A DNA stretch of 61,725 bases from a virus. The stretch covers positions 1 through 61,725 of IMG/VR virus record IMGVR_UViG_3300043409_000886; one strand, given 5' to 3'. The position numbers were made by a program, and so were the translations under genes. Positions 13,885-21,375 of this stretch are shown here, piece by piece. The notes beneath the pieces were generated by a model. It was not told the origin of the DNA and ran no database searches. It saw only the letters and a program-made list of their open reading frames with translations. How positions within the stretch are numbered: the first letter of the stretch is position 1; every line of letters starts with the position of its first letter.

Positions 13885-15223
13885 TCTGCACCAGTACCAG
13901 CTCGATGTTCTCAAATTGGGTACGATCGTCCCCAATTTGAGTACGATCACCCCCAATTTGGGGCTGTTCATGGAGCCGGGCCTCGGTAAGACTGTCACCG
14001 CGCTGACACTAATAGCCGAGAGTCCGTCGGGCAGGACGCTGATCGTGGCCCCCAAGCGGGTGGCGGAGTCGGTCTGGGCCGAGGAGTGCCAGCAGTGGGC
14101 ACACCTTGCCCACCTGCGCGCCTCCAAGGTCATGGGGACCCCCAAGGAGCGTCTGGCGGCGCTCGAGGTCAAGGCCGACCTCTACATCACCAACGTCGAG
14201 AACTTGGTCTGGCTGATTGAGCAGGGAGCCAAGTTCGACTACCTGATCGTGGACGAGTCGAGCCGGTTCAAGGACCCCTCCTCGAAGCGTTTCAAGGCGC
14301 TCAAGAAGGTGCTCAAGGACTTCAGGCGCCGCTTCATCCTGACCGGCACCCCCACGCCGCAGGGGTACGCCGACCTGTGGGCTCAGGTGGGCATCCTCGA
14401 CTTGGGGCAGCGACTGGGTAAGTCCATGACGAGCTTCAGGCAGACCTACATGCACGTCACCGACCGCAACCACCGCACGGGTGTGGTCTACGCGTGGGGG
14501 CTTAATGATGGCGCCGCCGGCGTGATCGAGGGGAAGATAAAGGACATCTGCGTCTCCTTGAAGGCCGCGGACTACCTGCAGCTGCCCCCGCTCATGAACG
14601 TGGAGCACAGGCTGCCGCTCGACGCGGATGTCATGGCGAAGTACAAGGAGCTGAAGAAGACCATGGTGGTGGAGATAGCCGGCGACACGGTGACCGCAGT
14701 AACAGCCGCCGTGCTGGCCGGGAAGCTGTTACAATTCACATCCGGTGCGGTCTACAACGAAGAGAAAGAGGCGCTGCATGTACACGACACGAAGATTGAA
14801 TTTCTCGAATCAATTATTGAGGAGGCAAACGGAGCGCCGACAATCATATTTTACAATTTCCAATCGAGCCTCGCCCGACTGCAGCGCGCCCTCCCCTACG
14901 GACGCGTACTACAGACCAGTTACATCGAGCCTTGGCGAGAGGGACGAGTCCCCGTACTCTTCGCCCACCCCCAGTCCGGGGGGATTGGACTAAACCTGCA
15001 GTGCAACACCCACGAGGTGGCGCACTGCGTCTGGTTCGACCTCCCGTGGTCGAGCGAGCTGTACATACAGGCCAACGCGCGGGTCTACAGGCAGGGACAG
15101 TTGAAGCCAGTCGTGCTCCATCACCTTATAGCTGCCGACACAATCGACGAGCAGGTACTTGAAGTGCTCGCCGGTAAGATAAACACTCAGGCCGCTTTAC
15201 TTGCGGCCCTAAATTTGCATTAG
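13868..15223 (+). CDS. SNF2-type helicase/ATPase with a repeat insertion ahead of Walker A
   Basis: 451 aa, ATG behind GAAAGG. Q-motif LHQYQ at residue 7, Walker A EPGLGKT near 40, Walker B VDESSRFK near 125, ILTGTPTPQG (motif III), and a C-terminal helicase half with SGGIGLNL and QANARVYRQGQ (motifs V-VI). Phage SNF2 proteins accompany VRR-NUC and PolA in replication or recombination modules. Between the Q-motif and Walker A are two copies of a 7-residue unit (LGTIVPN, LSTITPN) encoded by 21-bp repeats that also form inverted repeats at DNA level, probably an in-frame insertion. Confidence 0.88.
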   Translation: MKQKSDLHQYQLDVLKLGTIVPNLSTITPNLGLFMEPGLGKTVTALTLIAESPSGRTLIVAPKRVAESVWAEECQQWAHLAHLRASKVMGTPKERLAALEVKADLYITNVENLVWLIEQGAKFDYLIVDESSRFKDPSSKRFKALKKVLKDFRRRFILTGTPTPQGYADLWAQVGILDLGQRLGKSMTSFRQTYMHVTDRNHRTGVVYAWGLNDGAAGVIEGKIKDICVSLKAADYLQLPPLMNVEHRLPLDADVMAKYKELKKTMVVEIAGDTVTAVTAAVLAGKLLQFTSGAVYNEEKEALHVHDTKIEFLESIIEEANGAPTIIFYNFQSSLARLQRALPYGRVLQTSYIEPWREGRVPVLFAHPQSGGIGLNLQCNTHEVAHCVWFDLPWSSELYIQANARVYRQGQLKPVVLHHLIAADTIDEQVLEVLAGKINTQAALLAALNLH

Positions 15224-15224
15224 T

Positions 15225-15230
15225 ATATAA
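15225..15230 (+). promoter_or_regulatory. Possible early-type -10 before the region-4-like gene
   Basis: TATAAT followed by GAAACCCACAACC, close to the TATAATACCAACCCACAAC of the four early cassettes. The upstream GGCGAAGT block is absent. If active, it would start near 15237 and favour the ATG at 15251. Confidence 0.35.
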
Positions 15231-15547
15231 TGAAACCCACAACCTATGTAATGAACAAAGCATCCCCCCGACTGTCTGACGAGGAGCCCGACCCACTGGA
15301 GCGGGACGACCCGGACGACGACCCACTGCACGAGAGCGGGGACCGGGGGCTGCCGTGGGACAGCGACGACCTCCTAGACATCCGCAACATTGTCGACGAG
15401 TTGCCGGTGGAGCAGCAGGAGATAGTGGAGGCGATGCTGCTGGGGCAGAACCACGAAGACCTCGAGGTCACGGAGAAGTACTGGCGGTACCACCTCGCCA
15501 AGGCCGTGGCAACGATCCGCAGGAAAATGGGAATTAACTTAATTTAG
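15230..15547 (+). CDS. Sigma region-4-like HTH protein (candidate partner of the region-2 sigma)
   Basis: 105 aa from the ATG at 15230, or 98 aa from 15251; neither has a clear ribosome site. Residues about 15-45 are very acidic. Residues about 48-102 (IRNIVDELPVEQQEIVEAML, then LLGQNHEDLEVTEKYWRYHL and AVATIRRKMG) fit sigma-70 region 4: a helix with LP-x2-Q, the hydrophobic -V-x-A-x-L- core, and a recognition helix with KYWRY. Region 4 normally contacts the -35 and the RNA polymerase beta flap. The phage's other sigma gene lacks exactly this region. The assignment rests on pattern and needs structural support. Confidence 0.55.
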   Translation: MKPTTYVMNKASPRLSDEEPDPLERDDPDDDPLHESGDRGLPWDSDDLLDIRNIVDELPVEQQEIVEAMLLGQNHEDLEVTEKYWRYHLAKAVATIRRKMGINLI

Positions 15548-15561
15548 AAAAGGAGCAAAAT

Positions 15562-15756
15562 ATGGAACAGCCGCAACTTAAGTTTAGTTTTTCGTTGGAC
15601 GAGACAAACGCCATCCTCACCATCCTTGGGGACGCACCCTACATCCGATCGGCGAAGCTCATCGCGCTGATACAGAAGCAGGGCGCAGACCACACCGCCG
15701 AGATTGAGGCCTACGAGGCCGCACAGCGCGATAAGACGGTGCACCCCAATGAGTGA
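15562..15756 (+). CDS. Small acidic phage protein
   Basis: 64 aa, ATG with AAAGGAGCAAAAT upstream. Contains LKFSFSLDETNAILTILGDA, resembling small phage proteins that accompany replication genes. Overlaps the next ORF by 8 nt (ATGAGTGA). Confidence 0.55.
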   Translation: MEQPQLKFSFSLDETNAILTILGDAPYIRSAKLIALIQKQGADHTAEIEAYEAAQRDKTVHPNE

Positions 15757-15940
15757 CGCACCCTTCCAGAAAACCCCCGCGGCGACCCTCGTGAGCGCCA
15801 TGGAGCCCACCCACAAACTCGACCCCAAGCGGGCGGAGCTGGCGGGCGCCATCACCCGGACGATCATCAATCAGGCGCTCACCGAGGTGCGCCGTGTCAA
15901 GGAACACATGGCCAAACAGGAGGGCGAGAAGGGTAAATAA
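15749..15940 (+). CDS. Small hypothetical protein
   Basis: 63 aa, ATG at 15749 overlapping the previous stop. Helical, with a Lys/Glu-rich tail (RRVKEHMAKQEGEKGK). Its final codons contain the AGGGCGA box of the promoter at 15921, so coding and regulatory sequence overlap. Confidence 0.55.
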   Translation: MSDAPFQKTPAATLVSAMEPTHKLDPKRAELAGAITRTIINQALTEVRRVKEHMAKQEGEKGK

Positions 15941-15951
15941 TTTGTATAAGT
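15921..15951 (+). promoter_or_regulatory. Phage-type (late) promoter on the plus strand, before the putative small terminase
   Basis: AGGGCGA (15921-15927), exactly 17 bp, TATAAGT (15945-15951), then GGTTATAGGGGG. The only plus-strand site with both boxes. It lies upstream of 16053, a likely DNA-packaging gene, which fits a late-expression class. Confidence 0.65.
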
Positions 15952-16052
15952 GGTTATAGGGGGATCAATATAAAGACGCCCGGGGTTGGCATAGCTCGCC
16001 ACCGGGCACCCCTTTCCCCATAATTTACTGTACAGTAAAAGAGAGAATAAAA

Positions 16053-16433
16053 ATGGCTACAAAGTACGACCCAAAAATGTTGCCCACTATCCTCGAGATG
16101 GGGAAAGCCGGCGCGTCTCAAAAGATGATCTGGTCGGTGCTGGGTATATCCAGCTCCACCGCAGCCGCGTGGAAGAAGAAGTACCCCGACTTCGCGGAGA
16201 CCCTCGACTTGGCGCTGGTGCACTCACAGGCGCACTGGGAGCGGACGATGCTGGCCAACGCGGAAAATAAAAACTTCAACACCCGCATGGTAGAGATTGC
16301 CGTGAGGGGGCAGTTCCCGCTCGACTACAAGGAGCAGCGCGAGCAGAAGGTGGAGGTCAAGGCCGACGTCAACATCGACTTTGGCGCCGCCGTGACCGAC
16401 CTGATAAAGCAACTGAAAGATACAAAAGACTAA
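16053..16433 (+). CDS. Putative terminase small subunit
   Basis: 126 aa, ATG with AGAGAATAAAA upstream. Residues 1-50 form an HTH-like unit (MLPTILEMGKAGASQKMIWS, GISSSTAAAWKKKYP). Then comes HSQAHWERTMLANAENKNFN and VEIAVRGQFPLDYKEQ, a layout common to phage small terminases: DNA recognition, then an oligomerisation helix pair, then a basic or acidic tail. It would select the packaging site for the large terminase. It sits about 43 kb from the large terminase and on the other strand, but is preceded by a late-type promoter and followed by a terminator, so it forms its own unit. Confidence 0.6.
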   Translation: MATKYDPKMLPTILEMGKAGASQKMIWSVLGISSSTAAAWKKKYPDFAETLDLALVHSQAHWERTMLANAENKNFNTRMVEIAVRGQFPLDYKEQREQKVEVKADVNIDFGAAVTDLIKQLKDTKD

Positions 16434-16460
16434 ATCCGCCCCACCTAAAAAATATATAAA

Positions 16461-16489
16461 AATAGGAGCCCTAGGCTCCTATTTTTTTG
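16461..16489 (+). terminator. Rho-independent terminator after the putative small terminase
   Basis: AGGAGCC (16464-16470), CTA loop, GGCTCCT (16474-16480), with flanking A-T pairs and then ATTTTTTTG. A strong classical terminator. Confidence 0.85.
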
Positions 16490-16501
16490 TATAAGTAGTT
16501 A
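16490..16501 (+). promoter_or_regulatory. TATAAGT element before the DUF2800 gene
   Basis: TATAAGT at 16490-16496 followed by AGTTATACG, the same downstream half as the late promoters, but there is no RGGGCGR box 17 bp upstream because the terminator hairpin occupies that place. Possibly a weaker or differently regulated site. Confidence 0.4.
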
Positions 16502-16531
16502 TACGACTAACCAGAGTGAAAAGGACTAAAC

Positions 16532-17665
16532 ATGACAGCCCACGCAATTCTATCCGCATCCTCCTCCAAGAGGTGGCTCACCTGCACCCCCTCAGCGAGG
16601 CTGGAGGCCACGCTCCCCGAGCGCAGGTCAGCCCCCGGGGCGTTCAACTTCTCCGAGGAGGGGACGACGGCGCACACCTTGGCCGACATCAAGCTGCGCC
16701 GCGCCTACAACCAGATGACCGGGAAGGAGTACGCCGCGGAGTACGCCAAGGTCAGGGCGACCCAGTACTACGACGATGAGTTCGAGTCCTACGTGGATGG
16801 GTACGTCGTCTACATACGGAGCCAGATTGGTGAGGGGGACCGCCCCCTGTTCGAGCAGCGCGTGGACTACTCCGAGTGGGCGCCCGACGGGTTCGGCACG
16901 GCGGACGTGGTGATCCTCTCCGAGCGCAAGGTGCGGGTCATCGACCTGAAATTCGGGAAGGGCGTCCCGGTGGACGCGCGCGACAACCCGCAGCTGAGGC
17001 TGTACGCCCTCGGCGCCTACGCCAAGTACCGGGAGGAGTTCCCCAACATCACGGAGGTGGAGTACACGATATGCCAGCCCCGTCTGGACTCCATCACAAC
17101 CGACCACACGACCGTGGAGCGGCTCCTCGACTGGGCGGACTACTTCGTCAAGCAGAAGGCCAAGAAGGCGTGGACGGGGGTAGGGGATTTTGTGGCGGGG
17201 GATCACTGCCAGTTCTGCCGCGCGAAGAGCCAGTGCCGGGCGCGGTCGGACTTCAACAACGACATCGCCAAGCTCGAGTTCCGCGCGCCGGCCCTGCTAG
17301 ATTCTGGGGAGATGGAGCTAATTCTTGGCAAGTCCTCCAAGATGAAGGCGTGGCTCACGGACGTGGAGGTCTGGGCGCTCGACCGTGCGGTGAACGAGGG
17401 GACGCTCCCGACCGGGTACCACCTCGGGCGTGGGACGACCCACCGCAAGATAACGGACGAGGTGGCGGCGGCGGAGCGGCTGATAGCGGCCGGGATCGAG
17501 GAGGACAAGATTTGGGAGAACCGCGCCCTGAAGTCCATCGCCAAGCTGGAGAAGGTCGGGAAGAAGGAGCACATACAGCACGTGCTGGGTGAGCTCATCA
17601 CCCGCCCCGAGGGCGCACTGAAGCTCATACGCGTCGACGAAGACGCCAAGAAGGACTTCGCGTGA
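16532..17665 (+). CDS. DUF2800 protein, PD-(D/E)XK (RecB/Cas4-like) nuclease
   Basis: 377 aa. ATG at 16532. N-terminal SASSSKRWLTCTPSARLE and EEGTTAHTLADIK, then the nuclease core at residues about 95-160: FGTADVVILSERKVRVIDLK with FGKG, giving the D and D-x-K catalytic pair. Residues about 225-240 carry CQFCRAKSQCRAR, three Cys that with an N-terminal Cys could bind an Fe-S cluster as in Cas4/AddB proteins. DUF2800 genes are a regular partner of DUF2815 and PolA in phages of this type and probably act in end resection or recombination. Confidence 0.85.
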   Translation: MTAHAILSASSSKRWLTCTPSARLEATLPERRSAPGAFNFSEEGTTAHTLADIKLRRAYNQMTGKEYAAEYAKVRATQYYDDEFESYVDGYVVYIRSQIGEGDRPLFEQRVDYSEWAPDGFGTADVVILSERKVRVIDLKFGKGVPVDARDNPQLRLYALGAYAKYREEFPNITEVEYTICQPRLDSITTDHTTVERLLDWADYFVKQKAKKAWTGVGDFVAGDHCQFCRAKSQCRARSDFNNDIAKLEFRAPALLDSGEMELILGKSSKMKAWLTDVEVWALDRAVNEGTLPTGYHLGRGTTHRKITDEVAAAERLIAAGIEEDKIWENRALKSIAKLEKVGKKEHIQHVLGELITRPEGALKLIRVDEDAKKDFA

Positions 17666-17805
17666 GCCCGTGGCTGATAGTCCTCGTGGGGCTGATCTAC
17701 CTCGCCATCTCCGCCGAGCAGATCACGAAGGGGCAGATAGGGCTGGGGGTAATGTACCTCGGGTACGCCATCGGCAACGTGGGGCTGTACATGGTGACGA
17801 CGTGA
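17662..17805 (+). CDS. Small two-pass membrane protein
   Basis: 47 aa, GTG overlapping the DUF2800 stop (GTGA). Two hydrophobic segments (WLIVLVGLIYLAI and LGVMYLGYAIGNVGLYMV) flank a short polar loop. The stop overlaps the next GTG, so all three genes are coupled. Function is unknown. Confidence 0.5.
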   Translation: MSPWLIVLVGLIYLAISAEQITKGQIGLGVMYLGYAIGNVGLYMVTT

Positions 17806-18059
17806 TCGTACACATGTTCGACCGCAAGTACCGAGTCTCGGAGGAGGAAATCGAGTTCTTCTTCGACAAGTTCTCCGAGCCCGTGCGGGAGCGCAACCGT
17901 GTGGTATTATCTGGACTGAAGGAGCTCATCGCGGCGGCCATGTTCATACCGCAGGAGGTGCCCCACATGCGGGACGACCCCGCCGCGGTGCAGAACCTGA
18001 TCGCCGCGATAGCCATGAAGTTGGCGCTGATCCAGCACGGCGCTTTTTACGACGCATGA
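17802..18059 (+). CDS. Small hypothetical protein
   Basis: 85 aa from the GTG at 17802, which overlaps the previous stop; an ATG at 17814 is an alternative. Helical, with SEEEIEFFFDKFSEPVRERN, and a hydrophobic C-terminal helix. No family is recognised. Confidence 0.5.
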   Translation: MIVHMFDRKYRVSEEEIEFFFDKFSEPVRERNRVVLSGLKELIAAAMFIPQEVPHMRDDPAAVQNLIAAIAMKLALIQHGAFYDA

Positions 18060-18096
18060 TGTCAGAAAAACTACCCTGTTTTTCTGACAAAAAAAG
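18060..18096 (+). terminator. Strong 12-bp stem-loop downstream of the DUF2800 operon
   Basis: TGTCAGAAAAAC (18060-18071) pairs perfectly with GTTTTTCTGACA (18078-18089). An A-run rather than a T-run follows on the plus strand, so it may be an RNA processing or 3'-end-protecting hairpin instead of an intrinsic terminator. Confidence 0.55.
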
Positions 18097-18098
18097 AT

Positions 18099-18126
18099 TT
18101 GCTATTTGGCTCGGAGTTTGTATAAG
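18099..18126 (+). promoter_or_regulatory. Probable sigma-70-like promoter for the SSB operon
   Basis: TTGCTA (18099-18104), 16 bp, TATAAG (18121-18126), followed by TGTAGG. Same spacing as the promoter at 10250 and different from the 17-bp late sites. Confidence 0.5.
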
Positions 18127-18202
18127 TGTAGGTAAGCAAGGGGCAGACGCGCCGCCCCCCACTGAAGTGCGGCGCTTTCGTAGTTACTAGGAGATTTAAA
18201 CC

Positions 18203-18718
18203 ATGGCACAATCCACAAAAGTAAAAGTCGTGACCGGCAAGGTACGTTTTAGCTACGCCAACGTGTTCACCCCTGTCGCCTCTGAAGAGGGCAAGACCCC
18301 CAAGTTCTCGGTCTCGCTCATCATCCCCAAGTCCGACAAGGAGACCATCAAGAAGATCGAGGCAGCCTACGAAGAAGTCAAGGCTGGCGCCGCGGCGTTC
18401 TTCGGTGGTACGGTGCCCAAGGGTCTGAAGGGCGGCCTGCGCGACGGTGACGAGGAGAAGGACGACGCGGCCTACGCCAACGCGTACTTCATCAACGCCA
18501 ACTCGGTGCAGCGTCCGGGACTCGTCGATGGCGACATGAACGCCATCATCAGCCCCGAGGACTTCTACTCAGGCTGCTACGGCCGCGCCTCCCTGACGTT
18601 CTACCCGTACAACCAGCAGGGCAGCAAGGGCATCGCGGTGGGACTCAACAACCTCCAGAAGACGGCGGACGGCGACAAACTCGGCGGCGGCTCCTCGGCG
18701 GCTCAGGACTTCGCTTAA
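18203..18718 (+). CDS. DUF2815 single-stranded DNA-binding protein
   Basis: 171 aa, ATG with TAGGAGATTTAAACC. Matches the DUF2815 layout: VTGKVRFSYANVFTP at the start, then KFSVSLIIPKSDKETI, FINANSVQRPGLVDGD, FYSGCYGRASLTFYPYN and a Gly-rich, Asp-ending tail (AAQDFA). Members of this family, such as phage Enc34 SSB, have an OB-like fold and coat single-stranded DNA during replication. It heads its own transcript with a sigma-70-like promoter, fitting high expression. Confidence 0.88.
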   Translation: MAQSTKVKVVTGKVRFSYANVFTPVASEEGKTPKFSVSLIIPKSDKETIKKIEAAYEEVKAGAAAFFGGTVPKGLKGGLRDGDEEKDDAAYANAYFINANSVQRPGLVDGDMNAIISPEDFYSGCYGRASLTFYPYNQQGSKGIAVGLNNLQKTADGDKLGGGSSAAQDFA

Positions 18719-18741
18719 CTAACCCAGAAAGGAAAGGCATC

Positions 18742-19098
18742 ATGGCAAAAGCAAAAGTAAAGTCGGAAAAGGTTGACCACGTGAAGTTTAACCACGACAC
18801 GCTGGGCTTTATCAGCGTGCAGGGCAACGCGGCCGGTTCGGACGATTACGACATCGAGGTGTCAATCTCGGACGGGGAGGATCGCCTCAACCTGTACCTC
18901 AACGCCAACTGGCAAAGCAAGAACCCTGTGGAGCTCCTGAAGATGTATCAGGAGGGGATCAGCAAGGCGCTTGAGTTTGTCGCCAAGGCCAGCAAGATGG
19001 GCCCCCGGGAAAACGTCTGGAACACCAACAGCATCAACAAGCAGACGGAGGACAAGATTCGCGCAAAGAAACCCTTGGCAAAAGCGAAGTTCCTGTAG
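18742..19098 (+). CDS. Hypothetical protein co-transcribed with SSB
   Basis: 118 aa, ATG with AGAAAGGAAAGGC. Lys-rich ends (AKAKVKSEKVDHVKF and KKPLAKAKFL) around a beta-rich middle (DDYDIEVSISDGEDRLNLYL). The basic ends suggest nucleic-acid contact. Its stop is followed within 6 nt by a terminator hairpin. Confidence 0.55.
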   Translation: MAKAKVKSEKVDHVKFNHDTLGFISVQGNAAGSDDYDIEVSISDGEDRLNLYLNANWQSKNPVELLKMYQEGISKALEFVAKASKMGPRENVWNTNSINKQTEDKIRAKKPLAKAKFL

Positions 19099-19103
19099 GC
19101 GGC

Positions 19104-19130
19104 AACCCCCCACCCTAGGGTGGGGGTTTT
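19104..19130 (+). terminator. Terminator after the SSB operon
   Basis: A long GC stem (CCCCCACCC/GGGTGGGGG) closed over CTAG and followed by TTTTAC. It lies 14 nt before the Tad2-like gene, whose ribosome site GGAGG directly follows; partial read-through is likely. Confidence 0.75.
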
Positions 19131-19143
19131 ACCCGGAGGCAGT

Positions 19144-19404
19144 ATGAATTTTGGCAACGCAATTGAGTATTTGAAGACGGGCGACAAGCTGGCACGTAAG
19201 GGCTGGAACGGCGCGGGGATGTATATCTACCTCGTGGACGGCGGCTCGTTTGTTGTAAATCGCGAGCCCCTAATGTCGATTCTTGGCAGGGGCACCTTGG
19301 CAACCTACAGGTCTCACGTTGACATGAAGACGGCGGACGGGAGTCTGGTACCGTGGGTTTGCTCGCAGACGGACATGCTCGCGGAGGACTGGGAGACTGT
19401 GTAA
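19144..19404 (+). CDS. tad2: Tad2-like (DUF2829) anti-Thoeris protein
   Basis: 86 aa from the ATG at 19144, seven bases after CCGGAGG. Shows the DUF2829 signature: MNFGNAIEYLKTGDKLARKG at the start, WNGAGMYIYLVDGG, then PWVCSQTDMLAEDWETV at the end. In the phage SPO1 protein Tad2 this fold binds the cyclic ADP-ribose signal made by Thoeris and so blocks the defence. The ligand-binding WNG and DMLAxDW elements are all present. It lies between the SSB operon and ribonucleotide reductase, a common place for small accessory genes. The family call is firm; the exact ligand is not determinable here. Confidence 0.82.
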   Translation: MNFGNAIEYLKTGDKLARKGWNGAGMYIYLVDGGSFVVNREPLMSILGRGTLATYRSHVDMKTADGSLVPWVCSQTDMLAEDWETV

Positions 19405-19419
19405 CTGAATAACTGGTCC

Positions 19420-19445
19420 GGGGGCAACCAGTACCCAATGCCCCC
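19420..19445 (+). terminator. Stem-loop between tad2-like gene and nrdJ
   Basis: GGGGGCA (19420-19426) pairs with TGCCCCC (19439-19445) over a 12-nt loop. No T-run follows. Possible attenuator or mRNA processing site. Confidence 0.4.
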
Positions 19446-19477
19446 CAACACCACACAACCACACAAATATAAAACCT

Positions 19478-21352
19478 ATGGATCAATATCAAGAGTACAT
19501 TGCGGCGAGCCGCTACGCGCGGTACATCGACGACAAGGGTCGCCGCGAGACGTGGGCCGAGACCGTCGAGCGTTTTGTCGACTACATTTTCACCCGCACA
19601 CCAGCCATCACCAACGACACCGTCCTGCGCAAGGAGGTGCAGGAGGCCGTGTTTAACCTCGAGGTCATGCCCTCCATGCGCGCCGTCATGACGGCCGGCA
19701 AGAGCGCGGACAGGGACAACACCTGCGTCTACAACTGCAGCTACCTGCCCGTGGACGACCCCAAGTCGTTCGACGAGGCCATGTTCATCCTGCTCTGCGG
19801 CACCGGGGTGGGGTTCTCGGTGGAGTCGAAGTACATCACCCAGCTCCCCGAGATTCCCGAGACGCTCTTCCCCAGCGAGCACACCATCATGGTGCACGAC
19901 AGCAAGGAGGGCTGGGCGAAGTCCTTCCGGCTGCTGCTGGCGCACCTGTACGCCGGGGAGATACCCCAGTGGGACGTCTCCCGCATCCGCGCCGCCGGCG
20001 CCCGGCTGAAGACCTTCGGCGGCCGCGCCTCAGGCCCCGGACCGCTCGTGGACCTCTTCGAGTTCGCGGTGGCCATGTTTAAGAACGCCAAGGGCCGCAG
20101 GCTGCACTCCCTCGAGTGCCACGACCTGATGTGCAAGGTGGGCGAGGTGGTGGTCGTGGGTGGCGTGCGCCGCTCTGCGATGATTAGCCTCTCCGACTTG
20201 GACGACGAGCGCATCCGCCACGCCAAGGCGGGGCCGTGGTGGGAGCTCTCACCGCACAGGGCTCTGGCCAACAACTCCGCGGTCTACAACGAGACCCCGA
20301 GCGTCGGGAAGTTCATGGAGGAGTGGAGCTCGCTTTACAACTCACACTCCGGGGAGCGCGGCATATTCAACCGTGAGGCGGCCAAGAAGGCCGTGGCCAA
20401 GTACGAGAACCGGGACCCGGATCACGAGTTTGGCACCAACCCCTGCTCGGAGATCATCCTGCGGCCGTACCAGTTCTGCAACCTGACCGAGGTGGTGGTG
20501 CGCGCGGAGGACTCATTTGAGGACATCAAGCGCAAGGTGCGCATAGCCACCCTGCTGGGGACGGTGCAGTCAACCTTCACCAAGTTCCCGTACCTGCGCA
20601 AGCTCTGGCAAAAGAACACCGAGGAGGAGCGTCTCTTGGGTGTCTCCATGACGGGCATCTTCGACCACACGTCTCTGTGCACGGCAGGCCCTGAGCTCGA
20701 CGCCGCGCTGGCCGACCTGCGCGCCTACGCCCGCACCGTCAACGTGGAGCTGGCCGCCAAGCTGGGGATACCCGCCAGCACGGCCATCACCTGCGTAAAA
20801 CCTTCGGGAACGGTTTCGCAATTAGTCAACTCGGCCTCGGGGATACACCCCCGCCACGCCAAGCACTACATCCGCAGGGTGCGGGGGGACAAGAAGGACC
20901 CACTCTCGCAGTTCCTTATCTCACAGGGCGTGCCGGCGGAGGACTGCGTCTACAAGCCCACGCAGACCACCGTGTTCAGCTTCCCGCAGCGCGCCCCGGC
21001 GGGGCTCACACGGGACGAGGTGACACCCATCCAGCACCTCGAGCTGTGGCTGGCGTATCAGCGGCACTGGTGCGAGCACAAGCCCTCCGTGACGATCTCC
21101 GTGGAGGAGAAAGACTGGCCATCGGTTGGGGCGTGGGTCTGGGAGCACTTCGACGAAATCAGCGGGGTCTCCTTCCTGCCCTACGACGGCGGGACGTACC
21201 GTCAGGCGCCCTACGAGACCTGCATTGAGGCCGAGTACGAGGCGATGAAGGCCGCGATGCCCACGATCAAGTGGGAGGAGTTCCGTGAGCTCACCGACAA
21301 CGTGGAGGGCGCCCAGATGCTGGCCTGCACGGCGGGGGTCTGCGAGATTTAA
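19478..21352 (+). CDS. nrdJ: Class II (adenosylcobalamin-dependent) ribonucleoside-triphosphate reductase
   Basis: 624 aa. Resembles the monomeric Lactobacillus-type RTPR: N-terminal SMRAVMTAG and DNTCVYNCSYLPV (one active-site Cys), GTGVGFSVE, GGVRRSAMISL, then FGTNPCSEIILRPYQFCNL with the thiyl-radical Cys and its partner, CVKPSGTVSQL, and a C-terminal CTAGVCEI with the redox-shuttle Cys pair. It converts ribonucleotides to deoxyribonucleotides without oxygen, using B12. It supplies precursors for the polymerase encoded next and implies that the host makes or imports cobalamin. Start ATG at 19478 lacks an obvious Shine-Dalgarno site. Confidence 0.93.
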   Translation: MDQYQEYIAASRYARYIDDKGRRETWAETVERFVDYIFTRTPAITNDTVLRKEVQEAVFNLEVMPSMRAVMTAGKSADRDNTCVYNCSYLPVDDPKSFDEAMFILLCGTGVGFSVESKYITQLPEIPETLFPSEHTIMVHDSKEGWAKSFRLLLAHLYAGEIPQWDVSRIRAAGARLKTFGGRASGPGPLVDLFEFAVAMFKNAKGRRLHSLECHDLMCKVGEVVVVGGVRRSAMISLSDLDDERIRHAKAGPWWELSPHRALANNSAVYNETPSVGKFMEEWSSLYNSHSGERGIFNREAAKKAVAKYENRDPDHEFGTNPCSEIILRPYQFCNLTEVVVRAEDSFEDIKRKVRIATLLGTVQSTFTKFPYLRKLWQKNTEEERLLGVSMTGIFDHTSLCTAGPELDAALADLRAYARTVNVELAAKLGIPASTAITCVKPSGTVSQLVNSASGIHPRHAKHYIRRVRGDKKDPLSQFLISQGVPAEDCVYKPTQTTVFSFPQRAPAGLTRDEVTPIQHLELWLAYQRHWCEHKPSVTISVEEKDWPSVGAWVWEHFDEISGVSFLPYDGGTYRQAPYETCIEAEYEAMKAAMPTIKWEEFRELTDNVEGAQMLACTAGVCEI

Positions 21353-21375
21353 ATGTGTGTGGTGCGGTAGCCTTG

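Noticed and set aside
13087-14172. 361-codon minus-strand frame
   Set aside because: It spans the ends and starts of four well-supported plus-strand genes; its composition is that of an antisense shadow.
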